Shown here one piece after another: positions 7,399 through 15,866 of a stretch of 64,000 bases of DNA. Within the stretch, counting starts at the first letter, position 1, and each line of letters opens with the position of its first letter. The notes under the pieces are model-generated. The model ran no database searches, was not told where the DNA came from, and was given only the letters and a program-made list of their open reading frames with translations. Origin of the DNA: Ruminococcus sp. UNK.MGS-30 (GTDB taxonomy: Bacteria; Bacillota; Clostridia; Oscillospirales; Ruminococcaceae); NCBI GenBank assembly GCA_000980705.1, contig LBCK01000002.1, positions 62,001 through 126,000 of the forward strand, given 5' to 3'. A program made the translations under genes and the position numbers.

Positions 7399-8046
7399 TC
7401 ACGCACAAACGTAATATTTGTTGTCCAGTTCGATGATGAATACGGTGACTTCGTCACAATAGGTGGTGTCTGTGCCGTTGGTGATGACCGGCTGTACGGT
7501 GAGGGTCTTGCAGCTTTCCATGTGTTCTGCACAGTAGTTGCTGTCGCCGTTCAGCTCGTCCAGCATACCGGTGAGGTATTCTGCGTTAGAGCCGGTCTCG
7601 TCCTGTTTCAGACAGCCATTGACCATGATCTGGGAAAACGTGAAATCGCCGCCCATCTGATCTTCATAGCTTTTCTTCTGCTGGGACACATAGGCGCTGT
7701 CGTCCAGCAGGTCGCCGTAGGCATTTTTGTAAAGGGATTCCATGTATTCCGAAACGGTGCAGGACTGAAACAGTGCTACATCTTCATTCTGGATGGAACC
7801 GTAGTAGTTCGCCAGAGCGTCCAGTTCGCCGTCCTCCAGAAAGCGCTTGTCGTATTCCAGCGGTACGGCACGGCTGGTGTCGTCACGCATGGTTGCGCCG
7901 TATTCCATGTCTTCCATGTCCACGTTGATGCCGGATTCGCTGCTGGAAGAAGAATCGCCGGAACATCCGGCAAAGCTGGTGCAGAGCAGTGCGGCGGCAG
8001 CGGCACAGGTCAGAATTCGCCGGAGGGTATGGGTTCTATATGTCAT
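7399..8046 (-). CDS. Lipoprotein of unknown function (215 aa)
   Basis: The N-terminus has basic residues, a hydrophobic stretch and the lipobox TSFAGC around residues 23-28, then a serine-rich linker (SGDSSSSSES), so it should be lipid-anchored outside the cell. The mature part is acidic and predicted to be a globular, largely helical domain with cysteines that might pair (SCTVSEY, NGCLKQD, NYCAEH). No family is recognised. It stands alone between divergent and convergent neighbours with its own promoter and terminator. Confidence 0.75.
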   Translation of the reverse strand: MTYRTHTLRRILTCAAAAALLCTSFAGCSGDSSSSSESGINVDMEDMEYGATMRDDTSRAVPLEYDKRFLEDGELDALANYYGSIQNEDVALFQSCTVSEYMESLYKNAYGDLLDDSAYVSQQKKSYEDQMGGDFTFSQIMVNGCLKQDETGSNAEYLTGMLDELNGDSNYCAEHMESCKTLTVQPVITNGTDTTYCDEVTVFIIELDNKYYVCA

Positions 8047-8084
8047 GAGGTATCAGTTCCTTTCCAATGTATATGCTACCTTAT

Positions 8085-8113
8085 ACTCTATCACATTTTC
8101 CGGCGGTTGTCAA
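8085..8113 (-). promoter_or_regulatory. Promoter of the lipoprotein gene
   Basis: On the minus strand, TTGACA (8108-8113) and TAGAGT (8085-8090) are 17 bases apart, about 40 bases upstream of the start codon. Confidence 0.65.
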
Positions 8114-8213
8114 CTGAGAATGTGAAATTGCTGTTCAAATCAAGCATCAAAAATTCCTCCTAAAAAGGGAGAATTGCCACGGGGCGGACGTTTCGTAAAA
8201 AGTATTCGGAGGG

Positions 8214-8264
8214 ATTATCCCCCTGTCAGCTTGCGTTGACATCCCCCTTTTCAAGGGGGACTTT
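8214..8264 (+). repeat. Dispersed palindromic repeat, copy 1
   Basis: A unit of the form ATCCCCCTGTC, a small loop, TGACATCCCCCTTTTCA, then AGGGGGAC. Two more copies are at 53223-53272 (same strand) and 56466-56513 (opposite strand). It folds into a hairpin through CCCCCTTTTCAAGGGGG. It lies in the intergenic region before rsmE. Confidence 0.85.
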
Positions 8265-8347
8265 CTTAAAATTGATTTGTGCGAAATTGATGTGCCGTGT
8301 CCAGCGCAAACCGCTGCACCAACCTGTCAAAAGAAAGGGAAATCGTT

Positions 8348-9067
8348 ATGCCAAGATTTTTTTTAGAAGAACTAGACGAATCGGATGTCTGCATCACCGG
8401 ACCGGATGCCCGGCACATCGGGCTTTCCCTGCGGATGCGTGTGGGAGAGATGCTGACGGTGTGTGCTTACGGACGGGACTATCAGTGCAGGATACGCTCC
8501 ATTACGCCGGAGGAAGTCCATCTGGATGTGGTCTCTTCGGAGCTGTGCGCCGCAGAACCTACCGTGGCGCTGACGCTGTACCAGGCTGTGCCGAAGGCGG
8601 ACAAGCTGGAGCAGATCATCCAGAAGTCCGTGGAACTGGGCGCTGTGCGTATCGTTCCCGTGCTGACCAGGCGCTGTATCTCCCGTCCCAAGGCGGCGGA
8701 GTTCCAGAAAAAGCTGCCACGGCTGCAAAAGATCGCAGCGTCTGCGGCAAAACAGGCAGGGCGTGGCATCATTCCCGAAGTTGCACCTATGCTCACCTTT
8801 GCCCAGGCGTGTGCAGAGATGCAGCAGGCAGACCGGACACTGCTGCTGTATGAAGGCGGCGGAGTCCGGTTCAGCGAGGTCAATCTGACGGACTGCCGCA
8901 CCCTTGCCCTGGTGGTGGGCAGTGAAGGCGGCTTTGACCCGGAAGAGGCAGAACAGCTCAAGCAGAACGGCGCTGTTCCGGTCTGGCTGGGACACCGCAT
9001 TCTCCGCTGTGAGACTGCACCTCTGGCGGCGATCGCCATTGCCATGCACCGCACCGGCAACCTGTAA
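8348..9067 (+). CDS. rsmE: 16S rRNA (uracil-1498-N3)-methyltransferase
   Basis: A 239-residue SPOUT-class methyltransferase of the RsmE family, which methylates U1498 in 16S rRNA using S-adenosylmethionine. Visible features are the N-terminal PUA-like part (MPRFFLEE, DARHIGLSLRMRVGE), the linker LYQAVPKADKLEQIIQKSVE, and the C-terminal knot motifs VVGSEGGFDPEEAE and LGHRILRCETAPLAA. The length fits the family. ATG 8348 is preceded by AAAGGGAA; a longer in-frame start at 8297 has no ribosome site and would add a non-conserved tail. The gene is monocistronic and ends at a strong terminator. Confidence 0.95.
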   Translation: MPRFFLEELDESDVCITGPDARHIGLSLRMRVGEMLTVCAYGRDYQCRIRSITPEEVHLDVVSSELCAAEPTVALTLYQAVPKADKLEQIIQKSVELGAVRIVPVLTRRCISRPKAAEFQKKLPRLQKIAASAAKQAGRGIIPEVAPMLTFAQACAEMQQADRTLLLYEGGGVRFSEVNLTDCRTLALVVGSEGGFDPEEAEQLKQNGAVPVWLGHRILRCETAPLAAIAIAMHRTGNL

Positions 9068-9086
9068 CAATTAAAACCAAAACCAA

Positions 9087-9128
9087 AACGCCCGGCATGA
9101 CAGCTTTTCGGTCATGCCGGGCGTTGTT
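9087..9128. terminator. Terminator between rsmE and the sugar transferase gene
   Basis: AACGCCCGGCATGAC and GTCATGCCGGGCGTT form a 15-bp perfect stem. T-rich sequence follows on the plus strand and a TTTTGGTTTTGG run follows on the minus strand, so it can serve both convergent genes. Confidence 0.9.
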
Positions 9129-9155
9129 ATATTTGCTATATCATATGCGAGAAAA

Positions 9156-9863
9156 TTACTCAGCGCCGTCTCTGCGCAGAACTGCAACTGCAGTCTTTGC
9201 CAGGATCTTTGCATCGGTGGAGATAGAGCGGTCACGGATGTACTTCAGATCCAGCTCAACCCACTCGTCAAACATAATGTTGCTTCTGCCGGAACACTGC
9301 CAGTAGCAGGTGATGCCGCCTTTGGCATCCAGACGGTGCATCTGGTACGGGGTGTACTTTTCCACTTCTTTCGGAAGGGGCGGACGGGGACCGACCAGGC
9401 TCATGGAGCCGTTCAGTACGTTGAAAAACTGGGGCAGCTCGTCCAGGCTTGTCTTTCGCAGGAATCCGCCGATGGGTGTGACACGGGGATCTTTCTTCAT
9501 CTTAAAGACCGGACCGTCAGCCTCGTTCTGCGAGCGCAGCTCTTCCAGCTTTTGCTCTGCGTTTACGCACATGGTGCGGAATTTATACATGGTGAAGAAC
9601 CGTCCGTCCTTTGTGACACGAACCTGTTTGAAGATCGGATTGTGGAAGTCCTGCAAAAAGACGACCAGAGCGATCAGCAGCATCGGCACGCTCAGTACAG
9701 CAACTGCACAGAACGACAGAATCACGTCAATGGCACGCTTGGCAAATAAATACTTTTTCGATACATTCTCCAGCTGAACGGATTTGGATTTTTCTTTTAC
9801 GCTGCGCCGTTTCACAGCCTGCGGGATGTCGTCATCCTGCAGCAGGTAGCCCAAATTCTCCAT
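9156..9863 (-). CDS. Undecaprenyl-phosphate sugar phosphotransferase (bacterial sugar transferase)
   Basis: A 235-residue monotopic phosphoglycosyl transferase of the EpsL/WbaP C-terminal type. After a basic N-terminal stretch of about 38 residues it has a membrane segment (AIDVILSFCAVAVLSVPMLL), then the signature blocks FTMYKFRTM, RKTSLDELPQFFNVLNG and SLVGPRPP. It would start a polysaccharide repeat unit by loading a sugar-1-phosphate onto the lipid carrier. ATG 9863 has GGAGGG eight bases upstream; the longer open frame lacks a ribosome site. It is a lone gene without a surrounding glycan cluster, so the sugar cannot be guessed. Confidence 0.88.
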   Translation of the reverse strand: MENLGYLLQDDDIPQAVKRRSVKEKSKSVQLENVSKKYLFAKRAIDVILSFCAVAVLSVPMLLIALVVFLQDFHNPIFKQVRVTKDGRFFTMYKFRTMCVNAEQKLEELRSQNEADGPVFKMKKDPRVTPIGGFLRKTSLDELPQFFNVLNGSMSLVGPRPPLPKEVEKYTPYQMHRLDAKGGITCYWQCSGRSNIMFDEWVELDLKYIRDRSISTDAKILAKTAVAVLRRDGAE

Positions 9864-9991
9864 AAACTTACCCTCCATCGTGGACAGCCGCATTCTTTGC
9901 CGTCCGTATTTTTTCACGAATGCACCCTCACTGTTTTCGCAGGGTCGGATGGAACTGTATGCCCCCTCAAGCACACAAATTCTATATTCAA

Positions 9992-10021
9992 ATTATATCA
10001 TTTTTTGTAGCAAACTGTCAA
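9992..10021 (-). promoter_or_regulatory. Promoter of the sugar transferase gene
   Basis: On the minus strand, TTGACA (10016-10021) and TATAAT (9992-9997) are 18 bases apart, giving a leader of about 120 bases before the start codon at 9863. Confidence 0.75.
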
Positions 10022-10315
10022 TGTACTATTGTACCAAGATTCGGATGAAAACTTCGTGCATTTTATGCAATTTCCTCAGTGGATTTCGTGGCACTTTGCC
10101 CAAATGCGCCAAAGGTGCGAAAAATGGTGAAACAGCTTGTTTTTCTTATAGATACATAAGAAAAAATATGCCCTTGGAAAGCGAACAGCTGTTTGCATAA
10201 AATGAGCATTTTGCAGTTTTCGCAGATGGAGATGCGCTTTCTGCGTAAAAATAAAAAGTCAAAAGCAGAAACATATTTTCTGAAAACTTATGTTTTATTC
10301 ATGAAGATGGTGACC
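10022..10315. other. Non-coding AT-rich spacer
   Basis: About 290 bases between the sugar transferase promoter and the rqcP terminator. It is visibly richer in A and T than its neighbours and has short hairpins such as TTTTTCTTATAGATACATAAGAAAAA near 10140, but no convincing gene or ribosome site. I see no assignable function. Confidence 0.5.
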
Positions 10316-10317
10316 AA

Positions 10318-10347
10318 AAAAAGCGGACAGCATCTGCTGTCCGCTCC
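10318..10347 (-). terminator. Terminator of the aminotransferase-mazG-rqcP gene group
   Basis: AGCGGACAGCA and TGCTGTCCGCT form a perfect stem; on the minus strand it is followed by seven T residues. Confidence 0.88.
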
Positions 10348-10365
10348 TGTATTGTGACTTTTGCT

Positions 10366-10611
10366 TTACTCGGAAACGACGGCATACAGTCCGGCGGCGT
10401 CCTCTTTGCGGACGACCTCCGACACCTGTTCCACCCGAACCTTCAGAGACTTCTGCCCCATCTGGATCTCGATGAGATCGCCGGGCTTCACGTCATAAGA
10501 GGCTCTTGCGGCCTTGTCGTTTACCAGGATCTTTCCGGCATCACACGCCTCGTTTGCCACGGTGCGGCGTTTGATGAGCCGGGAAACTTTCAGATATTTG
10601 TCCAGCCGCAT
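10366..10611 (-). CDS. rqcP: RqcP, S4-domain ribosome quality control factor
   Basis: An 81-residue S4 RNA-binding protein starting MRLDKYLKVSRLIKRRTVANEACDAG, the standard opening of the YabO/RqcP/Hsp15 family. The full protein is one S4 domain plus a short tail, the normal length. RqcP binds the obstructed 50S subunit and stabilises the peptidyl-tRNA during RqcH-directed C-terminal alanine tailing of stalled chains. The matching rqcH gene is also in the window (44791-46533). Its mazG neighbour (4-base gap) is the same as in Bacillus, where yabO follows mazG, which supports the assignment. Confidence 0.92.
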   Translation of the reverse strand: MRLDKYLKVSRLIKRRTVANEACDAGKILVNDKAARASYDVKPGDLIEIQMGQKSLKVRVEQVSEVVRKEDAAGLYAVVSE

Positions 10612-10614
10612 GGC

Positions 10615-11424
10615 TTAGTCCTCCTCTTCCAGACTGCGTCTTGTCTTTTTCCAGAGTGCGTTCCACTCGCCGTTGGAGAGCGTCTCCATGGGACGATTTT
10701 CTGCGGCGCAGGTCTCTTCCATGACACGGAAACAGCTGATGAACTGGTTCGTGGTGTCGGTCAGCACCTGTTCTGCGGAAAGCCCCAGAGTCTGCGCCAT
10801 GCCGGCACAGCAGAACAGCAGTTCACCCATAGCACGGGTGATCTGTTCCGGGTCTTCCATGTGCATCGCCTCTTCCAGGGTGTGCTTGCACTCGGTCACG
10901 CTTGCCAGTGCAGACTCGTTGCACAGAAAGCGGTTGTGGTCTTTCATTGCACGCTTGCAGACCTTCTGCGCACGCATCAGCGCCGGCAGGGTCTTTGCCA
11001 CAGCCTCCAGGGTCTGGGTGCGTGTGGTCTGGTGCTTGGTCTCTTCCTTGATGGCATCCCAGTTTTTCAGCACCTCTTCCGTGGTGTCTGCCTGGACCGT
11101 GCTGAATACGTGGGGATGGCGGACGATCAGCTTGTTGCAGATATCCGTGCAGACATCCTCCAGGGTGAAGTGTTCCTGTTCCGTTTCGATACGGGTGTGG
11201 AATACCACCTGGAGCAGCAGGTCACCCAGCTCTTCCCGGAGCATTTCCGGGTCGTCCTGGTCGATCGCCTCGATGACCTCGTAGGTCTCCTCGATGAGGT
11301 CTGAGCGGATGGACTGGTGTGTCTGCACCTTGTCCCAGGGACAGCCCTCTTCACTGCGGAGCAGTGTCACGATCTCTGCCAGGTCGTCGATGGTATAGTG
11401 TTCTTTCTTTTCATATGGAATCAT
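10615..11424 (-). CDS. mazG: Nucleoside triphosphate pyrophosphohydrolase MazG
   Basis: A 269-residue protein with two tandem MazG-type helical domains, the full-length form. The first domain shows CPWDKVQTHQSIRSDLIEETYEV and REELGDLLLQVVFH, the EExxE and ExxD sets that coordinate magnesium; the second repeats a weaker version near LEEAMHMEDPEQITRAMGELLF. It hydrolyses (d)NTPs to monophosphates and pyrophosphate and is thought to clean up non-canonical nucleotides and affect the stringent response. It sits directly upstream of rqcP, in the usual Firmicutes order. Confidence 0.93.
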   Translation of the reverse strand: MIPYEKKEHYTIDDLAEIVTLLRSEEGCPWDKVQTHQSIRSDLIEETYEVIEAIDQDDPEMLREELGDLLLQVVFHTRIETEQEHFTLEDVCTDICNKLIVRHPHVFSTVQADTTEEVLKNWDAIKEETKHQTTRTQTLEAVAKTLPALMRAQKVCKRAMKDHNRFLCNESALASVTECKHTLEEAMHMEDPEQITRAMGELLFCCAGMAQTLGLSAEQVLTDTTNQFISCFRVMEETCAAENRPMETLSNGEWNALWKKTRRSLEEED

Positions 11425-11436
11425 AGAGCGCTGCCT

Positions 11437-11961
11437 TTACTTCTGAGCCGATGCACGGTCTTTCAGCTGCGCAGAACGCAGTTCCCGCATGACCTGCTGA
11501 TAGAGGAAATAAACCGCCTGCATATCGGTGCTTTCTTCCTTGATCGCTGTGGGCAGCACCTTCTTTTCGTAGATGCCGCTCTTGGTCAGCAGATAGATGT
11601 GATGGGGCTGGGAGGTGGGCAGTGCGAAAGAAGTGGTCTTTGTTGCCTCGCCCAGGATGCGGGGTGCATTTGCCACCAGCAGTCTGCCTGCCTGTACCAC
11701 GGTCTGATACCGCTGGGATGCACCGGTGTAGGAACCGCCGTTGTTGAAGTACAGGTTTGCCGCACCGTTGATGTATACCACCAGGGTGGACAGGGTACGT
11801 GGGTCGATGGGCATATCAATGACCACGCCATAAACGCTGTGTTCGTCGGAGATCATGCCGGAGAACTGCTTTGCCGGAAAGTGCAGCGCAGCGCCTCTCG
11901 TCATCAGATAGTTTTCGGTTACCAGATAATGTGTCTGTACGTGTTCTTTTTTCTGTGCCAT
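11437..11961 (-). CDS. Conserved-looking protein of unknown function (174 aa)
   Basis: I do not recognise the family. The protein is soluble, with no signal peptide or membrane segment. It has a mixed alpha/beta appearance (YGVVIDMPIDPRTLSTLVVYINGAANLYF, then a glycine-rich turn NNGGSYTG) and a C-terminal helical tail rich in Arg, Gln and Lys. It lies 12 bases before mazG and 24 bases after the aminotransferase gene, so it is probably cotranscribed with both. A housekeeping role is possible from context, but no biochemical role can be read from the sequence. Confidence 0.7.
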   Translation of the reverse strand: MAQKKEHVQTHYLVTENYLMTRGAALHFPAKQFSGMISDEHSVYGVVIDMPIDPRTLSTLVVYINGAANLYFNNGGSYTGASQRYQTVVQAGRLLVANAPRILGEATKTTSFALPTSQPHHIYLLTKSGIYEKKVLPTAIKEESTDMQAVYFLYQQVMRELRSAQLKDRASAQK

Positions 11962-11985
11962 TTTATATAAATTCCTTTCGTTTGC

Positions 11986-13182
11986 TTATGCGCCCAGGAT
12001 CTCTTTTGTCATCTTGCCCAGGATCTCGATTCCCTTGACGATCAGTTCGTCGGACGGTGTGGAATAGTTGAGACGGAAAGAAGAGGTGGGAGCGGTTTCG
12101 TCTACCAGGAACGCATTTCCCGGAACGACGGCGATGGAGTAGTCCTTGACTGCCTTGGTGCAGAATGCCGGCATATCGCAGTCATCCGGCAGAGTACACC
12201 ACAGGAACAGACCGCCCTGGGGCATTTCCCACTTGACCTTGCCGGAGAAGTGGCTGCGGATGCCGTCTGCCATCAGATTGCACTTCCGGCGGTATACCGC
12301 ACGGAGACCGTCCAGATAGGTGTCCATGTCGGTGCGCTCCAGAAATGCTGCGCAGACAGCCTGCGCCCAGATGTTGGTGTGGACGTCAGAGACCTGCTTG
12401 CAGACTGTGATCTTGGAGATGATCTCCTTCGGTGCGCTCACATAGCCCACACGGAGACCCGGCGCCAGGATCTTGGAAAAGCTGCCGGTGTAGATGACAC
12501 GGTGTTCGGTGTCCAGGCTCTTGATGGACGGAACGTCTGTGCCGGCGAACCGGAGATCGCCGTAGGGGTTGTCCTCCAGAATGATGAAGTCATACCTGCA
12601 CGCCAGGTCGTACAGACCCTTGCGCTTTTCCAGAGACATCACTCTGCCGGTGGGGTTCTGGAAGTTGGGAATCACATAGACCAGCTTGGGGCTTTTGCTT
12701 GCCTTGACTGCCTCTTCCAGAGCGGCTAAGTCCATGCCGTCCTCTTCCATGGGAACGCCCACCAGGTCTACGCCGTAGGAGCGGAACGCATTCAGCGAGC
12801 CGATAAAGCTGGGAGCCTCGCAGAATAGGGTGTCGCCACGGTTCAGCAGCACCTTGCAGGAAAGCTCGTTTGCCTGCTGTGCGCCGGAGGTGGTGATGAG
12901 ATCGTCTGCCGTCTCGTCGAAACAGTTCTGCTTTGCCATCCGCTGTTTCAGCAGGTCACGGAGCTTCGGATATCCTTCTGTGATGTTGTACTGCAGCGCC
13001 AGGAGCGGATCCTTCTGGAGCAGTTCTGCCGAGATCTCCCGGATGGTGTCTACCGGAAACGCCTCCGGCGCAGGGCTGCCGGCGGCAAAAGAGATCACAC
13101 CGGGCATACTGGTGAATTTCAAAATTTCACGGATCGCAGAGGGCTGCAATGCGTCAACATTTTCTGCAAATTTGTATTGCAT
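11986..13182 (-). CDS. PLP-dependent aminotransferase (class I/II, 2-aminoadipate/MocR-like)
   Basis: A 398-residue fold-type I aminotransferase. Recognisable segments are the N-terminal MPGVISFAAGSPAPEAFP, the cofactor-binding region TSGAQQANELSCKVLLNRGD, the NFQNPTG loop with the ring-contacting Asn, and YTGSFSKILAPGLRVGYV with the lysine (FSK) that forms the Schiff base. This pattern is closest to LysN/2-aminoadipate or aromatic/branched-chain aminotransferases without the MocR DNA-binding domain. Substrate is uncertain. The gene heads a four-gene minus-strand run and has its own promoter and a hairpin-rich leader. Confidence 0.88.
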   Translation of the reverse strand: MQYKFAENVDALQPSAIREILKFTSMPGVISFAAGSPAPEAFPVDTIREISAELLQKDPLLALQYNITEGYPKLRDLLKQRMAKQNCFDETADDLITTSGAQQANELSCKVLLNRGDTLFCEAPSFIGSLNAFRSYGVDLVGVPMEEDGMDLAALEEAVKASKSPKLVYVIPNFQNPTGRVMSLEKRKGLYDLACRYDFIILEDNPYGDLRFAGTDVPSIKSLDTEHRVIYTGSFSKILAPGLRVGYVSAPKEIISKITVCKQVSDVHTNIWAQAVCAAFLERTDMDTYLDGLRAVYRRKCNLMADGIRSHFSGKVKWEMPQGGLFLWCTLPDDCDMPAFCTKAVKDYSIAVVPGNAFLVDETAPTSSFRLNYSTPSDELIVKGIEILGKMTKEILGA

Positions 13183-13250
13183 GGGTACATTCTTCCTTTC
13201 AGACAGCGTTTTGACCGGATACAGTATCCGTCAGCTGCACAGGATTTTCA

Positions 13251-13283
13251 GGCAGCACTGCACAAAGTTTGTGCGGTGCTGTC
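13251..13283. repeat. Solo palindrome related to the MITE-like element ends
   Basis: Two 16-base arms (13251-13266 and 13268-13283) pair with two mismatches. The arms resemble the terminal inverted repeat of the element at 61337-61512 (GCACCGCACAAA type), as though both ends were joined without an interior. It lies in the leader of the aminotransferase gene and could fold in its mRNA. Confidence 0.7.
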
Positions 13284-13333
13284 TTTAGAGCCTTTTTGCA
13301 GGCTCTCCATACCGCCTCGGGCGGCATTACCAC

Positions 13334-13362
13334 TCTATTATAACACATATTTTCGTTTTCGG
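13334..13362 (-). promoter_or_regulatory. Promoter of the aminotransferase operon
   Basis: On the minus strand a TTGCCG box is followed after 17 bases by TATAAT, about 150 bases upstream of the start codon. Two hairpins lie in the resulting leader: one built on AGAGCC/GGCTCT and the solo palindrome. Confidence 0.65.
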
Positions 13363-13415
13363 CAACATAAATTTTTCTATCCGGTGCAAAAAATTATGCG
13401 GACAGGAGAAAAGCT

Positions 13416-15086
13416 ATGTTTCGAAAGCAATCGTTCTGGAAAGGCTCTGCGCTGCTGCTGGCATCTGCCATGATCGCCAAGCTGCTGGGAGCGTGTTTCA
13501 AAATACCGCTGACCAATGTGCTGGGCGGTACGGGAATGGGATATTTCAGCACTGCCTACGGGCTGCTGCTGCCGGTGTATGCCTTGTCGGTCACCGGGCT
13601 GTCGGCGGCGGTGGCGCAGACAGTCTCCCGTGCGGCGGCGCTGGAACACTGGGCAGAGGTGCGGCGTATCCGGGATACGGCACGCCTTGCCTGCGGCGTC
13701 CTGGGGCTGTTCCTCAGCCTGTGTATGTTCCTGCTGGCAGAGCCGTTCGCCGCCCTGGTTGCGGCGCAGCCCTATGCCCTGTTTTCGCTGCTCGCCATTG
13801 CGCCGGCAGCGCTGTTCGGCTGTCTGACGGCAGTGGAACGTGGCTACTGGGAGGGATTGCAGAACATGACGCCTACGGCGGTCTCCCAGGCGCTGGAGGC
13901 TGTGGCAAAGCTGGGGCTGGGACTGGCGCTGTGCCAGTGGGTGCTGGCGCATCCGGAAATCGTCTGCCGCCGTGTGCCGGCGGACGTGCCGCTTTCTGCG
14001 CTGGCGGCTGCCGGGGCAGTGCTGGGTGTGACGCTGTCCACCGCCGTGGGCTGGCTGTACTTTCTGCTGCGTGGACTGCGCTCCGGGAACCGCCTGCCAC
14101 GGGGCAATGCACCGGCTGCACCCATGGGGCAGATCTTCCGGCGGCTGCTCTATGTGATGATTCCGGTGGCGCTGGGGTCTCTGGTGACGAATCTCACCTC
14201 GCTGCTGGATCTGGTGACCATGATGCGCTGTCTGGGCAGGGCGCAGATGCTGCACAGCGGGGAACTGCTCCGGCGGTTCGGGACAGCTGCATCTGCACCG
14301 GATTTTCCGGCGTTTGTCTACGGTTCGTTTACCGGCATGGCGATCACGGTGTTCAACCTGGTGCCGTCTGTGACCAATATGCTGGGGAAGAGCGCACTGC
14401 CCTGTGCGGCGGCGCTCTGGGCAAAACAGGATCGGGAAGGGGTTGTGGCGCATATTCGTTCGGTAACCGGTGCAGCGGCGGCAATGGCGCTCCCGGCGGC
14501 AGGCGGCTTGTGGGCGCTGGCAGAACCGGTGATGCACATTCTCTACGCCGGCAGACCCGAAGAGGCTGCCATCGCCGCAGAGGCGCTCCGCACGCTGCTC
14601 CCCGGTATGGTCTGCCTCTGTCTCACCTTTCCGCTTTGCAGCATTTTGCAGGGCGTAGGGAAAGCCGCCGTTCCGGTGGTATGTATGCTGGCAGGGGTCG
14701 GCGTGAAACTCCTGGGCAACCTAGTGCTGATTCCACGCCCGGCGTTCTGCATCACCGGCGCAGGGATCGCCACATCATTGTGTTACCTGGTGCTGTTGGG
14801 ACTGATCCTGTGGCAGCTGCGACGCTGTCTGGAAAAGCCGCTGCATCTAATGCGAACCCTGCTGCCCATTGTGCTTGCAGCAGGGTACTGTACGGCGGCG
14901 GCGTGGTTCTGCCGGGAACAGACGGCTGCGCTGGGAATGCTGCCCTCTGCGGCGGCGGCAGCGGCAGGCGGCTGTCTGGTATATCTGGCGGTACTGTATC
15001 TGCTGGTGCTGCGCCGGCGGAAACAGACAGTCAGTATACCATTAAATAAAGGGAAGCAGACAGCAGAAAGCGCTCCGGAACGATAA
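13416..15086 (+). CDS. SpoVB/MurJ-type polysaccharide flippase
   Basis: A 556-residue integral membrane protein with roughly 14 predicted helices, belonging to the polysaccharide transporter (MOP/MATE-like) superfamily. The opening FWKGSALLLASAMIAKLLGACFKIPLTNVLG matches stage V sporulation protein B and related lipid II flippases, and TAYGLLLPVYALSVTG continues the match. It would move lipid-linked sugars across the membrane; in SpoVB the role is spore cortex. ATG 13416 follows AGGAGAAAAG. The gene is single, between the aminotransferase and the str operon, so whether it serves sporulation or vegetative growth is open. Confidence 0.87.
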   Translation: MFRKQSFWKGSALLLASAMIAKLLGACFKIPLTNVLGGTGMGYFSTAYGLLLPVYALSVTGLSAAVAQTVSRAAALEHWAEVRRIRDTARLACGVLGLFLSLCMFLLAEPFAALVAAQPYALFSLLAIAPAALFGCLTAVERGYWEGLQNMTPTAVSQALEAVAKLGLGLALCQWVLAHPEIVCRRVPADVPLSALAAAGAVLGVTLSTAVGWLYFLLRGLRSGNRLPRGNAPAAPMGQIFRRLLYVMIPVALGSLVTNLTSLLDLVTMMRCLGRAQMLHSGELLRRFGTAASAPDFPAFVYGSFTGMAITVFNLVPSVTNMLGKSALPCAAALWAKQDREGVVAHIRSVTGAAAAMALPAAGGLWALAEPVMHILYAGRPEEAAIAAEALRTLLPGMVCLCLTFPLCSILQGVGKAAVPVVCMLAGVGVKLLGNLVLIPRPAFCITGAGIATSLCYLVLLGLILWQLRRCLEKPLHLMRTLLPIVLAAGYCTAAAWFCREQTAALGMLPSAAAAAAGGCLVYLAVLYLLVLRRRKQTVSIPLNKGKQTAESAPER

Positions 15087-15110
15087 AAATGTAAAATTTC
15101 TGTAAAAGTG

Positions 15111-15139
15111 TTGACAGTAGAGACAGGCTGTGATAAAAT
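15111..15139 (+). promoter_or_regulatory. Promoter of the str operon (rpsL)
   Basis: TTGACA (15111-15116) and TAAAAT (15134-15139) are separated by 17 bases, about 60 bases before the rpsL start. No gap other than the rpsL leader follows. Confidence 0.85.
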
Positions 15140-15201
15140 AAAAAAGATGCGGCAGGTTTGCCTGCTGCAATCTATCTATTTTTTTGCAAAGGAGGAAAAT
15201 T

Positions 15202-15624
15202 ATGCCTACTTTTAATCAGTTGGTTCGGAAGGGAAGAAAGGTACAGCAGTACAAGTCTACCGCTCCGGCACTGCAGAAGGGCTATAATGCCAAGAAGAAG
15301 ATTACCACAGATCAGAGTTCTCCGCAGAAGAGAGGCGTCTGCACAGCAGTTCGTACTGCTACACCGAAGAAGCCGAACTCCGCTATGAGAAAGATTGCCA
15401 GAGTTAAGCTGACAAACGGTTATGAGGTAACATCTTACATTCCGGGTATCGGCCACAACCTGCAGGAACACAGCGTTGTTCTGATTCGTGGCGGCCGTGT
15501 AAAGGACCTGCCTGGTGTGCGTTATCACATCATTCGTGGTACTCTGGATGCACAGGGCGTTGCAAACAGAATGCAGGCTCGCTCCAAGTACGGTGCAAAG
15601 AGACCGAAGGCCGGCAAGAAGTAA
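15202..15624 (+). CDS. rpsL: 30S ribosomal protein S12
   Basis: A 140-residue S12. It opens [12 protein letters not shown] and contains the decoding-site block [17 protein letters not shown], with the lysine targeted by streptomycin-resistance changes, and [20 protein letters not shown] with the methylthiolated Asp region. ATG 15202 follows AAAGGAGG; the in-frame codon at 15184 overlaps that ribosome site. S12 helps monitor codon-anticodon pairing in the A site. First gene of rpsL-rpsG-fusA-tuf. Confidence 0.98.
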   Translation: MPTFNQLVRKGRKVQQYKSTAPALQKGYNAKKKITTDQSSPQKRGVCTAVRTATPKKPNSAMRKIARVKLTNGYEVTSYIPGIGHNLQEHSVVLIRGGRVKDLPGVRYHIIRGTLDAQGVANRMQARSKYGAKRPKAGKK

Positions 15625-15866
15625 GAACTGCTTTTCAGGGCTTACACACTGACCAAAAATCAGGAGCGGCGTGAAAACTGCTCCGGCGTAACAGGAAAAC
15701 TGAGATCACCACGGGAACTGTGGAGATTTGAATATAGATTGGCATTGCTGCAATGCCGGCGTATTCCTCTCCATTGGCCCTACGGTCGGCGGAACATCCG
15801 CTGAACGGATGCCGCCCGATTGAGTACCTGTGAATTCATGAATTATTGTGAAGGAGGGAAGCGAAA
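15625..15866 (+). promoter_or_regulatory. Expanded, hairpin-rich rpsL-rpsG spacer
   Basis: A 242-base gap where most relatives have a short one. Three hairpins follow one another: GGAGC/GCTCC near 15662-15684, GGCATTG/CAATGCC at 15741-15757, and a strong stem at 15788-15816 (GGCGG, a two-base bulge, CATCCG, then CGGATG CCGCC). None is followed by a T-run, so they are not obvious terminators, and I see no clear promoter. In Escherichia coli S7 binds the rpsL-rpsG spacer to repress its own operon; a comparable role here is only a hypothesis. Confidence 0.55.
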
